Shown: one piece after another, positions 25,801-33,514 of the stretch
Position numbering within the stretch: the first letter of the stretch is position 1
How the letters are laid out: each line of letters begins with the position of its first letter
Origin: Idiomarina sp.
Lineage (GTDB): Bacteria > Pseudomonadota > Gammaproteobacteria > Enterobacterales > Alteromonadaceae
Reading direction: 5' to 3'
Assembly (NCBI GenBank): GCA_022565355.1
Contig: JAIUMU010000005.1
Coordinates: 124,001-188,000 of the forward strand
DNA length: 64,000 bases
The notes under the pieces: model-generated
Seen by the model: only the letters and a program-made list of their open reading frames with translations
Databases searched by the model: none
What the model was told of the DNA's origin: nothing
Position numbers and translations under genes: made by a program

Positions 25801-26038
25801 TAAGTAGTTGGTTCAATAGCTGGACTTGACGATTGAGCTTTTCCTCATTGTTGCCGCCATTGCTACCTACTTCAGCAAGAATATCGGAAATTTGCTCGGT
25901 AAGCGCATGAGCAAGATGCCGAACACCGGTCTCTACCGTCAGATTCTCAAGCGCTGCTCGCGCTCCAATTTCCGTCAGCCTATCTTCCAACTCAGCTGTT
26001 TTTAACAGCTCATACAAACCATGTGGTAAATCCGACAT
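22880..26038 (-). CDS. PLD nuclease / SF2 helicase fusion with DUF3427-like C-terminus
   Basis: A 1052-residue protein. Residues 1-95 are helical; about 125-290 form a PLD-type nuclease with HAKAWIF (222) and GSANLS (240) and the acidic GLEWT. The helicase core follows: Walker A ATGTGKT (350), DECHH (446), TATPER (473), QQIGRGLR (652). The last 350 residues match the DUF3427 type of C-terminal region, ending near ITWKLRQRLPDELFQAF. The core shares QQLL-PF-YY and DYQ-PWR signatures with the helicase at 8926-11370. It stands alone, leftward, at the edge of the island. Likely a DNA-acting defence or repair enzyme; the partner, if any, is not obvious. Confidence 0.85.
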   Translation of the reverse strand: MSDLPHGLYELLKTAELEDRLTEIGARAALENLTVETGVRHLAHALTEQISDILAEVGSNGGNNEEKLNRQVQLLNQLLTHARQLAQVESLPNPISTPPQILRSISPLHQSLELPTIGLAQPWLFTSGKDSPALLHELQSELKSCDRVDILVSFITISGVRKIIDTLKRITALDAEGRSNTQLRIITTTYIGATDQKALDQLASLPNTEVKVSLDGRRTRLHAKAWIFERNTGFGSAYVGSANLSGAALMGGLEWTVKFTERGQNALFNRAKTHFETLWQDEEFQTYDPQNKEHQHALRAALVREKGSDYDVVQGITTFFDIQPKPFQRIMLDQLENERAHGRLRNLLVAATGTGKTVMAAFDYKRLCEREGGQPRLLFVAHRREILQQALHTYRHVLRDGNFGELLTGQHQPQHYTHVFTTIQSALSQQLIEAHGSDYWRVVVIDECHHIAANSFVQFVQAIQPKYLLGLTATPERSDDRSIFTHFDMRPDGSPSAQLRLWHALDQQLLAPFEYYACADGTDYQNVPWRQAGEIAALDNLLTGNEVRARAIINAWQGLVSNIAECRALAFCVTISHAEYMTQMFNKAGIRAACITGNASALERQQLPLQLERREINVLVTVDLYNEGVDLPFVDTLLLLRPTQSATLFQQQIGRGLRLHDGKESCLVLDFVGNSTGNFRFDVLYSAITGLSRKEIIQGVEDGFGKLPMGCHIQLQNQAREQVLASLREAVNFSWNRLAQELSHYLARVENREVTLSQFLRDQELDIQDVYRAATGTGNTGWTILKRTAGLFSNEITPDLINEEKYFSRRFGALLHIDDIEHISVLRAIGNSKGELKVSESSYYRLLMLCYQLVGGRGAVTIEGVLNRLRQVPQVCGEIVELADYLDSKTTRVFKDLLGLESTPLKLHSAYFIREILSAIGYYTETVATPFQAGVLRLEQNKTELLFVTLDKSEALHEGIAYDDYAISRSLFHWQSQNTAGPNTPSGRRYIEQQQNGWQFQLFVRENKTSPYRSCGPIDFVDYQGERPMNITWKLRQRLPDELFQAFSIIRG

Positions 26039-26128
26039 TGTTCAAGCCTCCCTACTTAGAAGCTTAAAGTGCCAGGAAAGAGTTGGGAGGGCAAGGTTTA
26101 GCGGGTTAGCTAACTCTTATTTTCGAAA

Positions 26129-26219
26129 AGTGTCCCAATAACGCCAAATTAAGCTAGCTATTTTGACCGAAGAGAGAATAAGCGACACTAAACATCCCGG
26201 CACTATCTGAGCGACATTA
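26129..26219. mobile_element. Possible remnant of an IS21-like element end
   Basis: The 178-base gap between the helicase and yicC contains AGTGTCCC (26129-26136), TATTTTGACCGAAG (26159-26172), then AGCGACACT (26181-26189) and GAGCGACATTA (26210-26219), the latter running into the yicC stop codon. Repeated TGTC/GACA words and TTTTGACCGA recall the multiple terminal repeats of IS21-family elements. No transposase gene is present. This is a resemblance only. Confidence 0.25.
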
Positions 26220-27080
26220 TTCGATATTCTGGATTTGCTCCCGCATCTGCTCAATCAACACCTTCACTTCAACTGCGGCGTTGGTGATATCCACATTAAT
26301 GGATTTCGAGCCTAGGGTGTTCGCTTCGCGGTTAAATTCTTGCATCATGAAATCGAGGCGTCGGCCGCAAGCGCCGCCTTTGCGTAAGATGCTGCGGGTT
26401 TCTTTGATGTGGCTATCTAGGCGATCGAGTTCTTCGGCTACGTCGGTTTTTTGCGCGAGTAGCACCATTTCTTGCGCGAGGCGTTCGCTATCGAGTTCAA
26501 TTTTGGCTTCGGCGAATTTGCCGGCTAGGCGCTCGCGCTGCCACTCGAGTACTTCGGGCATGCGGGTGCGCACGAAGCCGGCTTGGTCGGCAATGTTATC
26601 GAGGCGAGTTTCGATAAGTGCGCGCATGTTAGCGCCTTCGCTAGCGCGGTGTTCTATGAAGCTTTCGATGGTGCGTTCGAAGCCGGATAGTAGATCTTTT
26701 TGAATGCTATCGGTATCGGCTTCGGCGGCTTCGAGCACGCCTGGCCAGCGCAATACGTCTATTGGATCGATAGAGGCTTTGGCGCCTTGGTTTTGCATCC
26801 ACTCGGCGCTGCGCAATAATGCCATGGCCAGATCTTCATTGATTTGCAGTTCGGTGTTGGCACCCACATTGGCGGTGAAGCGCAAGCCGCACTCTACTTT
26901 ACCGCGTTGCAATGCTTTACGCAGGCGTTCGCGCAGGTTGGTTTCGATACCACGGAATTGCTCAGGTAAGCGGAAGTAGGTTTCTAGGTAGCGTTGGTTT
27001 ACTGAGCGTAGCTCCCACACGGCGGTGCCCCATTCGGCTTTAATTTCTTCGCGGGCGTAGGCTGTCATGCTGTAAATCAT
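26217..27080 (-). CDS. yicC: YicC family endoribonuclease
   Basis: A 287-residue protein closely resembling E. coli YicC along its whole length (start MIYSMTAYAR, middle VNQRYLETYFRLPEQFR, C-terminus RRLDFMMQEFNREANTL and LIEQMREQIQNIE). YicC proteins are stress-linked RNases involved in small-RNA turnover. I use the ATG at 27080, which matches the family start and has AGAGAG upstream; a start at 27101 would add seven residues. It is divergent from rph, the usual gene order in gammaproteobacteria. Confidence 0.93.
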   Translation of the reverse strand: MIYSMTAYAREEIKAEWGTAVWELRSVNQRYLETYFRLPEQFRGIETNLRERLRKALQRGKVECGLRFTANVGANTELQINEDLAMALLRSAEWMQNQGAKASIDPIDVLRWPGVLEAAEADTDSIQKDLLSGFERTIESFIEHRASEGANMRALIETRLDNIADQAGFVRTRMPEVLEWQRERLAGKFAEAKIELDSERLAQEMVLLAQKTDVAEELDRLDSHIKETRSILRKGGACGRRLDFMMQEFNREANTLGSKSINVDITNAAVEVKVLIEQMREQIQNIE

Positions 27081-27164
27081 AAATGGCTCTCTTTTTTGCA
27101 TTTTAATCGAGGCTGCGGCTGGGCCTAGAAACTAAGCACAACAACTGCGCAGCAAGTTTGTGGC

Positions 27165-27209
27165 CATTTTGCTGCGGTTTGCTTATTTGCAGGGCGTTGC
27201 AGCAAAATG
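27165..27209. repeat. 11-bp perfect inverted repeat between yicC and rph
   Basis: CATTTTGCTGC (27165-27175) and its exact reverse complement (27199-27209) enclose 23 bases. A shorter complementary pair GCGGTTT/AACCGCA overlaps it, so two alternative folds are possible in the yicC leader. No T-run follows, so it is not an ordinary terminator; its job is unknown. Confidence 0.5.
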
Positions 27210-27341
27210 AACCGCAAGTATAGCGCCTGCTCGGCCAGCCGCAAAACCCGCATAGCGAAAAAGCGGCAAAACGCTTATACTATGCGCCCGTACACGTGGC
27301 TCACGTGCACCCGCAATTCACCAAATTAGTAGAGGTTCTTC

Positions 27342-28058
27342 ATGCGTCCAAGTGGCCGTACAGCTCAACAAATTCGCCCGGTAACGATCACACGCAACTA
27401 CACTCGCCACGCTGAAGGTAGCGTGCTAATTGAGTTTGGTGATACCAAGGTGTTGTGTAACGCCAGTGTACAAGAGGGCGTGCCACGCTTCTTAAAGGGC
27501 AAAGGCCAAGGCTGGGTAACGGCAGAATATGGTATGTTGCCACGTGCTACCCATACGCGCTCTGATCGCGAAGCTGCGCGCGGCAAGCAAGGCGGCCGCA
27601 CTATGGAAATTCAGCGCTTAATTGCTCGAGCATTGCGCGCCGCGGTAGATTTGAATGCCTTAGGCGAGAATACGATTACCGTAGATTGTGATGTAATTCA
27701 GGCCGATGGTGGCACCCGAACTGCGGCCATTACTGGCGCTTGTGTGGCACTGGTAGATGCGATTAACTTCATGCGTAAGAAAGGGTTGGTAAAAGTGAAC
27801 CCACTGAAGTGCATGGTAGCGGCAATTTCGGTAGGTATTTACAACGGCGATCCGGTAGCCGATTTGGATTACCCAGAAGATTCGAAAGCCGATACCGATA
27901 TGAATGTGGTAATGACCGACACCGGTAAAATTATTGAAGTACAAGGTACTGCAGAAGCGGAACCCTTTAGTTTTGATGAAATGAACGCAATGGTTGAGCT
28001 TGCCAAGCACGCCATTCGGGAATTGAATGATCACCAGAAAGAGGCGCTAAATTCATGA
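27342..28058 (+). CDS. rph: Ribonuclease PH
   Basis: A 238-residue phosphorolytic 3'-5' exoribonuclease that trims tRNA 3' ends. The start [16 protein letters not shown], the RNase PH signature [17 protein letters not shown] (about 85-101) and [18 protein letters not shown] are all intact, and length equals the family norm, unlike the frameshifted allele of some E. coli K-12 strains. Its TGA overlaps the pyrE ATG (ATGA), so translation of rph feeds pyrE. Confidence 0.96.
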   Translation: MRPSGRTAQQIRPVTITRNYTRHAEGSVLIEFGDTKVLCNASVQEGVPRFLKGKGQGWVTAEYGMLPRATHTRSDREAARGKQGGRTMEIQRLIARALRAAVDLNALGENTITVDCDVIQADGGTRTAAITGACVALVDAINFMRKKGLVKVNPLKCMVAAISVGIYNGDPVADLDYPEDSKADTDMNVVMTDTGKIIEVQGTAEAEPFSFDEMNAMVELAKHAIRELNDHQKEALNS

Positions 28059-28696
28059 AGGAATATCAACGCGAATTTATTGAATTTGCTTTGAGCAAGG
28101 GTGTATTGAAGTTCGGCGAATTCACCCTGAAATCGGGCCGTACTAGCCCGTATTTCTTTAATGCCGGGTTGTTTAACACCGGCGCCGATTTGGCACGTTT
28201 GGGCCGCTATTATGCGGCTGCGCTAGAAGATTCTGGCATTGCTTACGATGTTTTGTTTGGCCCGGCCTACAAAGGCATTCCAATTGCCAGCGCCACCGTG
28301 GTAAGCCTGTATGAGCACTATAAAAAAGATGTGCCTTACTGCTTTAACCGCAAAGAGAAGAAAGATCACGGCGAAGGCGGCAACCTAGTAGGTTCTCCGC
28401 TAGAAGGCCGGATTATGCTGGTAGATGATGTAATTACTGCGGGCACGGCCATTCGTGAATCGATGGATATCGTTGAGGCCAACGGCGCAAGTTTAGCCGG
28501 CGTACTCATTGCGCTAGATCGGCAAGAAAAAGGCCGCGGCGAGCTTTCTGCAATTCAGGAAGTAGAGCGTGATTACAGTGCACCAGTAATCGCTATTGTT
28601 ACTTTGGGCGATATTATTGAGTATTTATCACAGCGCCCAGGCAACCATGAAATGCTTGAAAAAATGCAAGAGTACCGCGTTAATTACGGTATTTAG
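28055..28696 (+). CDS. pyrE: Orotate phosphoribosyltransferase
   Basis: A 213-residue enzyme forming OMP from orotate and PRPP in pyrimidine synthesis. The PRPP-binding loop [16 protein letters not shown] (about 121-136) and the N-terminal [19 protein letters not shown] are present. It overlaps rph by four bases, an operon arrangement shared with enterobacteria. A strong terminator follows 55 bases downstream. Confidence 0.96.
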   Translation: MKEYQREFIEFALSKGVLKFGEFTLKSGRTSPYFFNAGLFNTGADLARLGRYYAAALEDSGIAYDVLFGPAYKGIPIASATVVSLYEHYKKDVPYCFNRKEKKDHGEGGNLVGSPLEGRIMLVDDVITAGTAIRESMDIVEANGASLAGVLIALDRQEKGRGELSAIQEVERDYSAPVIAIVTLGDIIEYLSQRPGNHEMLEKMQEYRVNYGI

Positions 28697-28751
28697 TTGC
28701 GCGCTGAACCCGCGCGCAGCATTGCCTATAAAAAGCTAAACAGCACATAGC

Positions 28752-28779
28752 AAAACGGCCACATTAGTGGCCGTTTTTG
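28752..28779. terminator. Bidirectional terminator between pyrE and S51-like gene
   Basis: A perfect 11-bp stem (28752-28762 with 28767-28777, tetraloop ATTA) has A-run and T-run flanks, so it can end both rightward rph-pyrE and the leftward gene ending at 28798. Confidence 0.85.
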
Positions 28780-28797
28780 TATTCAGCATACCGAAGG

Positions 28798-30507
28798 TTA
28801 CGGCTCTACTTCGCTGATGCCGATTACGCCGTTGTATACTTGGCAACGGCTGCGGCTTAGCTCTAGCTCGCTGGCATCGGTGGCCTGCAGCACCAGTTGA
28901 AACTCGCTTTGTAACAAGCGCAGTTGACGATTGCCGCGGCACACCACATCGAAGTTATCGTAGAAACCGGTATCGTCTAAAAAGCGGTTGGTGGTGGTTT
29001 CTAAGCGCATCGCTGGCTGCTCAGCCATTACCACTGCCGACACCCGGCTACCGGCCATGCGGCCCATACTGCCGGTGCGTAAGTAGTGGAACGTTGCCGC
29101 GAACATAGTACCCACTTGCTGTGCCCCTTCAAGGAACAACGCGCCTTCATCGCCGATTACTGAAAACACGCCACTACGGCTGTTCATAAGCACGGCGGTG
29201 TTCGCATCAATACCCAAGGCCAACGGCGTATTGGTTTCTGCCGCTACGCGCAGCATACGGGCTTGTCGGCCGCGCATGGATACATCGGTATCTACGATAC
29301 CAAGGCGATACACGCCCACGCCACCGAGTGGCTCATAGGTTAACGAATGCTGATTCAGGCCACGGGGGCAGGTATTATCAAACTCACAACCCGGAACCGG
29401 AGCACCAGAGGCAATCGCGCCCGAGCGCATACCTTCGCCACTGCGGCCGCTGGTAATCATGTTGGCGCTTACCAACGCTTGTGCGCCAGCACCGGCGCCA
29501 CCAATTGCCAAGTTACCGGCATCGAAACGTTCACGTAGGCCACGTAATACTGGCGTTGCTTCGCCATTTGGCAGCAACACACGGCGTAATTTATCGGCAC
29601 TGCCGCCGGTGAAAAATACGCCATCGGCATTCGCGAGCAATGCCTGCCAAGCATCTTTATCATTGCAAAACGCCTGCTGCTCAGCGTGGCGCTGGGGGTT
29701 CACCCGATCGCGATCATAGCTGCCACTTAGTTCTCGGCGTTGGCTTTCTAACCCACGGCATGCATTTTCACCGCTATCCTGTTGCAATGCAGTAACGGCG
29801 ATATCAATTGGCAACCATTGAGCATTTACTCCGGCCTGAGTGAAGGCACCAAGGTAGGTATCAAGATTACGGAAACTATCACGCTCGCCAGCCGTAACTA
29901 CTAGAATATTCGCTGGCTGGTTACGCTCTGTAGCATTGCCCTTTAGCTCTTCAGCCATAGCCACAAAATTGCGAATAAACTCGGCACTGTTGCCTTTGGT
30001 TTCATCGAGGTTTACCACCTCGCTCAACCCTTCTAGGCGAGGCATTTCTAAGTTATCGAGAATACGGTTATATTCGGCATCCGATAAACGGGTAATAAGC
30101 TCGAGATACGCCCGTGAACGCAGCCGTTCTACCAAGCGTTGCTCTGGCACTACGCCACGGCCAAAGTAATCCACCATCTCGCGCATAGCGATATCTAGCT
30201 CTTCCCGCACACCATCGCGCGCGCGCGGCCAAATCGCTTGGCGCAGGGCCTCGCGGCGGCGTACATCGGTAAGTTGGAATAAGCGCGCGGTGCGCATATC
30301 GTTGGCTACAATCCATTCGCTTGAATTGCAGTGTTGGGCATTCATGCTCGAGCAAATTTGCAGCTCACTGCCTACGAGCATTAAGTTCCATTGCGGGTTT
30401 GCAGACGAATTGTTGCTATCTGCCTCAGCGCTTGCGCTGCTAAACAGCAAGCCCATTCCTACTAAAGAGAATACTGCGGCGGATACTGCTTTCAACATAC
30501 TGCTCAT
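28798..30507 (-). CDS. Secreted S51/cyanophycinase-like protein, catalytic residues lost
   Basis: A 569-residue protein with a signal peptide (hydrophobic stretch, cut after SASA). The central region (about 185-475) has the class I glutamine amidotransferase-like fold of peptidase S51/cyanophycinases: VFFTGGSADKLRRVL, LAIGGAGAGAQ, MRGRQARML and ALGIDANTAVLM. In active cyanophycinases the nucleophile is Ser in G-T-S-A-G-A and the base His in D-Q-H-F; here these read G-A-G-A-G-A and D-T-D-V, so both seem absent. A periplasmic binding or scaffold role is likelier than proteolysis. It follows the CFI-box gene on the same strand. Confidence 0.7.
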   Translation of the reverse strand: MSSMLKAVSAAVFSLVGMGLLFSSASAEADSNNSSANPQWNLMLVGSELQICSSMNAQHCNSSEWIVANDMRTARLFQLTDVRRREALRQAIWPRARDGVREELDIAMREMVDYFGRGVVPEQRLVERLRSRAYLELITRLSDAEYNRILDNLEMPRLEGLSEVVNLDETKGNSAEFIRNFVAMAEELKGNATERNQPANILVVTAGERDSFRNLDTYLGAFTQAGVNAQWLPIDIAVTALQQDSGENACRGLESQRRELSGSYDRDRVNPQRHAEQQAFCNDKDAWQALLANADGVFFTGGSADKLRRVLLPNGEATPVLRGLRERFDAGNLAIGGAGAGAQALVSANMITSGRSGEGMRSGAIASGAPVPGCEFDNTCPRGLNQHSLTYEPLGGVGVYRLGIVDTDVSMRGRQARMLRVAAETNTPLALGIDANTAVLMNSRSGVFSVIGDEGALFLEGAQQVGTMFAATFHYLRTGSMGRMAGSRVSAVVMAEQPAMRLETTTNRFLDDTGFYDNFDVVCRGNRQLRLLQSEFQLVLQATDASELELSRSRCQVYNGVIGISEVEP

Positions 30508-30647
30508 TGCGTTTACCTTTATTTGTTGCCAGCCGTTAGTTCAGGCTTGTTACTTTAGTGCCGATCAATACGTGCTTCACATAAAATCGGGCACCAGTAT
30601 AACGCATTTGAGTATGCAAACGCCGCTAAGTTTCTTAATCGTTTTAA

Positions 30648-31676
30648 TTAGGCTACAAGGCTTGCTTGTAAGCGTTTTACCATGCGCCGATACGAATATT
30701 CCGCTAAACGATGCATGCCTAAACGCACCAAAATGGCGGTAGGTAAAATGCCCTTCCAATAGGTGTGCAACCAACGCTGTTGGGCATCGGCTTGGGTATT
30801 TACCTGGCGCACAATATTCGGTGCAATGGCGTAATATTCACTTACCAGTTCGGTTCCAGCCACGGTTTTCAGCAAGTATTCATCGCGGAATTCACGCAAA
30901 ATGGATAGCTCCCAGCAATCATCGGCCAAGCCAATACATGCGGTTGCCGCGGTGGTAAGGAAACAATCATCTTGCCCAGATGATCTTCTCGAGTACCGTT
31001 GGCAATCATTATTTCTATAGCGTTGGGTAAGCATGTTCATTTGCTGCGTTCTGGCGGCATCAAATTCGCTTATTTTCTCGGCGGGGAGGTTGATAACGGC
31101 GTAAGGTACTTCTTGATCATTGAGATGCGCATAAAGTGTTACGCGAACATTGCCGTTACTGCGCCAGCGCCGCAGCATATCAGCGCCAACATCAGTATCG
31201 AAATACGAGGCCACTAAATCTTCTTCGGGGTGCATATCAATGTAACTCGGATACACTTCGCTATTCGTTACTGTTAATGCCGCACCAATAATTCTACTTT
31301 TGTTATCCCACATTCCTGGGTGCGCCACATAGGTATCGGTAACATAGGCAGAATAATTATTGCTGCCGCTACTCTCTCGATACGCCATGGCGATGGTAAT
31401 CCAGCTATCATCAAGCACTTTTTCAATATTACCATCATCGATTAGCGCCTGAACGCGGCTAGTATCTTTCATGTAAAAGCGTTCAAGAGTTACGCGAAAT
31501 TCACCCCCACCACCTTGCTCTGAATCATGATACTCGGTAGTAACATTGTAAGCACCGAATGAAGTACGGGGTGATTTACAGAGGGGCATATCATTGGCCA
31601 CCGCGGCGGCGCTACTCAACAATCCTGTTACTGCAAGGGCGGCATATAAACGAGGGTATTTCAGATTATGTTGCAT
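30648..31676 (-). CDS. Secreted protein with CFI-box C-terminal domain
   Basis: A 342-residue protein with a Sec signal peptide (cleaved near AAVAND). The first 230 residues are a beta-rich domain I do not recognise. From about residue 237 comes a cysteine-bearing CFI-box-type domain: DDCFLTTAATACIGLADDCW, then ELSILREFRDEYL, as in C-terminal domains of secreted proteobacterial proteins. The function of the box is not known; a role in anchoring or processing is guessed from its position. The S51-like gene lies 140 bases downstream on the same strand. Confidence 0.65.
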   Translation of the reverse strand: MQHNLKYPRLYAALAVTGLLSSAAAVANDMPLCKSPRTSFGAYNVTTEYHDSEQGGGGEFRVTLERFYMKDTSRVQALIDDGNIEKVLDDSWITIAMAYRESSGSNNYSAYVTDTYVAHPGMWDNKSRIIGAALTVTNSEVYPSYIDMHPEEDLVASYFDTDVGADMLRRWRSNGNVRVTLYAHLNDQEVPYAVINLPAEKISEFDAARTQQMNMLTQRYRNNDCQRYSRRSSGQDDCFLTTAATACIGLADDCWELSILREFRDEYLLKTVAGTELVSEYYAIAPNIVRQVNTQADAQQRWLHTYWKGILPTAILVRLGMHRLAEYSYRRMVKRLQASLVA

Positions 31677-31789
31677 TAGAGGCTCCTACTCTATCGCACC
31701 ACTGATGGTGTTTTATTAACCATAGTTATAGATAGCCGAGCTGTAAACCTTTAAAATGCGCCCTGAAATCAATTTGGAGCCACACGTTA

Positions 31790-32251
31790 ATGTTCAATAT
31801 CGCTCTGTTTAACCCCGTAATGGCTGCTAATGCGGGCAATATAATCCGCTTGTGTGCGAATAATGGCTGTGCCTTGCACTTAATTGAGCCGCTTGGGTTT
31901 GATTTTGAAGAGAAGAAGTTACGTCGGGCTGGGCTGGATTACCACGATCTTGCTCGCGTGCAGCGCTACCCTGATTTTGCTGCCTTTGCCGAGGCGATGG
32001 CTGGTAAAGCAATGTACGCCATAACCACCAAGGGCACACGCAATTACACGGATGTGGCATTTCAAGAAGGGGATGTATTGTTGTTTGGCTCGGAAACTAG
32101 CGGCCTGGCACCGGATGTAATGGCACAAATACCGGAGCATAAGCGCCTACTCATTCCCATGATGCCAAATAACCGCTCGCTCAACCTTTCTAACTCGGTT
32201 GCGTTAGTAAGCTACGAAGCTTGGCGACAACATGATTTTCGTGGTGCCTAA
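31790..32251 (+). CDS. trmL: tRNA (cytidine(34)-2'-O)-methyltransferase
   Basis: A 153-residue SPOUT methyltransferase that modifies the wobble nucleotide of tRNA-Leu. The start [20 protein letters not shown], the knot motif [14 protein letters not shown] and the C-terminal [16 protein letters not shown] are diagnostic; E. coli TrmL is 157 residues. Stand-alone gene, divergent from the CFI-box gene. Confidence 0.95.
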   Translation: MFNIALFNPVMAANAGNIIRLCANNGCALHLIEPLGFDFEEKKLRRAGLDYHDLARVQRYPDFAAFAEAMAGKAMYAITTKGTRNYTDVAFQEGDVLLFGSETSGLAPDVMAQIPEHKRLLIPMMPNNRSLNLSNSVALVSYEAWRQHDFRGA

Positions 32252-32280
32252 GCGCTCGTTAATTGCAGCCCAAAAACCCT

Positions 32281-33480
32281 CTACTGCGCGCGTAAAAACT
32301 GCAAAATATGCTTGAGCGCGCGTTCGCGAATGGCATCGCTTTCCATCAATATTTCATGGCGGGCGCCAGCTACCGGTACTAGCTTACTGGCAGAGTGAAC
32401 CAAAGCGGTAACAAACTGTTGCTGCGGCTCAGCTGCCACAATCGCATCTTCACTCCCCTGCAATACCAGCACTGGAATCTTAATTCGCTGCGCATTCAAT
32501 ACCACTTGCCGAGCTGCGGCAATCGCTTCTGCCACCCATTGATTCGTTGGGCCGCCTACTTTGATTTTCGGAAACTCATGATACATCTGGCTAAACCATT
32601 GATAGCGATTTTCGCTATGGGTAAGTTCATTTTCAGCAAAAGGTAAGGTTACATAATCACCCGTGGTAGGCGCATACCATTGCTTTCGTGGGGCCAAAAT
32701 ACCATTTATTGATGCCAACGCTTTAGTAAGTGGCTTCGCTACCCAAAACGGAAATGGCTTGGTTTTAATGCCACACATAGGGGCCGAAAAAGCTGCTTTC
32801 TGGAATGGGTTGAATGGATACTCATCGCTGCCGGCATAGGTTTGTAAATACAACGCGGCGATAGCCCCACCCATGGAGTGGGCCAAAATATACGCGGGTG
32901 CATCACCAATGCGCGGCTGTAACAATTGCACCCATTCGGCGAAATCTCGGGCGTAATCATTGAAACGATCCACATGGCCTTGCTGATGATGATCGGTAAG
33001 GCGATCGGAATGGCCTTGCCCACGGTGATCGATCATCGCCACGGAATAACCAGCGGCTACTAACTCTAGGGTGATTTCTTGGTATTTTAAATAGGATTCC
33101 ACTCGGCCCGGGGCAATAAAAACCCAACCGCGATTGGGTTCGGCTTCATGTTCGTGCCCTTCGGCTAACCGCGCTACAAATTGATCAGTAGGTTGATTCA
33201 GCGGGTCATCACCGGCTTGGGCGTCGCTCAGTATAGGTAGTTCGCGATTCTCGAATACGGCATAGTGAATTTCCAAGCCATCGTTACTACGAAACTCGGC
33301 ATGCTCCACATAGCGATAAAACTCCGCAAGATCTTCGTTTGCCCATAGCAACCAATCTGGAGATGTATCGGCAGGCCGCCTGTTTAAAATTGCTAGCGCA
33401 TACTTGCTCGCCATTTGCTGGTGGCTCATTATGGCACCCTCGCTGGGGGTATCAGCTAGCTGTTGCTCTGTTTGCGGCAT
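32281..33480 (-). CDS. Alpha/beta hydrolase, lysophospholipase-like
   Basis: A 399-residue cytoplasmic alpha/beta hydrolase of the PldB/monoacylglycerol lipase type. The strand DHRGQGHSDRL precedes the nucleophile elbow AHSMGGAIAALYL (Ser about 215), and the acid and His appear in GSEDAIVAAEP and GARHEILME. The N-terminal 60 residues are longer than in E. coli PldB (340 residues). Likely hydrolyses lysophospholipids or monoacylglycerols; exact substrate is inference. It is followed by the two-component genes reading the same way but with a gap of 34 bases between the kinase stop codon and its own start. Confidence 0.8.
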   Translation of the reverse strand: MPQTEQQLADTPSEGAIMSHQQMASKYALAILNRRPADTSPDWLLWANEDLAEFYRYVEHAEFRSNDGLEIHYAVFENRELPILSDAQAGDDPLNQPTDQFVARLAEGHEHEAEPNRGWVFIAPGRVESYLKYQEITLELVAAGYSVAMIDHRGQGHSDRLTDHHQQGHVDRFNDYARDFAEWVQLLQPRIGDAPAYILAHSMGGAIAALYLQTYAGSDEYPFNPFQKAAFSAPMCGIKTKPFPFWVAKPLTKALASINGILAPRKQWYAPTTGDYVTLPFAENELTHSENRYQWFSQMYHEFPKIKVGGPTNQWVAEAIAAARQVVLNAQRIKIPVLVLQGSEDAIVAAEPQQQFVTALVHSASKLVPVAGARHEILMESDAIRERALKHILQFLRAQ

Positions 33481-33514
33481 TGTGGATCCTTGCGCAGATT
33501 ACCTTTGCTATATG

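Noticed and set aside
27291..27310. CACGTG repeat before rph
   Set aside because: Two CACGTG words nearly adjoining form a small hairpin, but too short a signal to call an operator or terminator.
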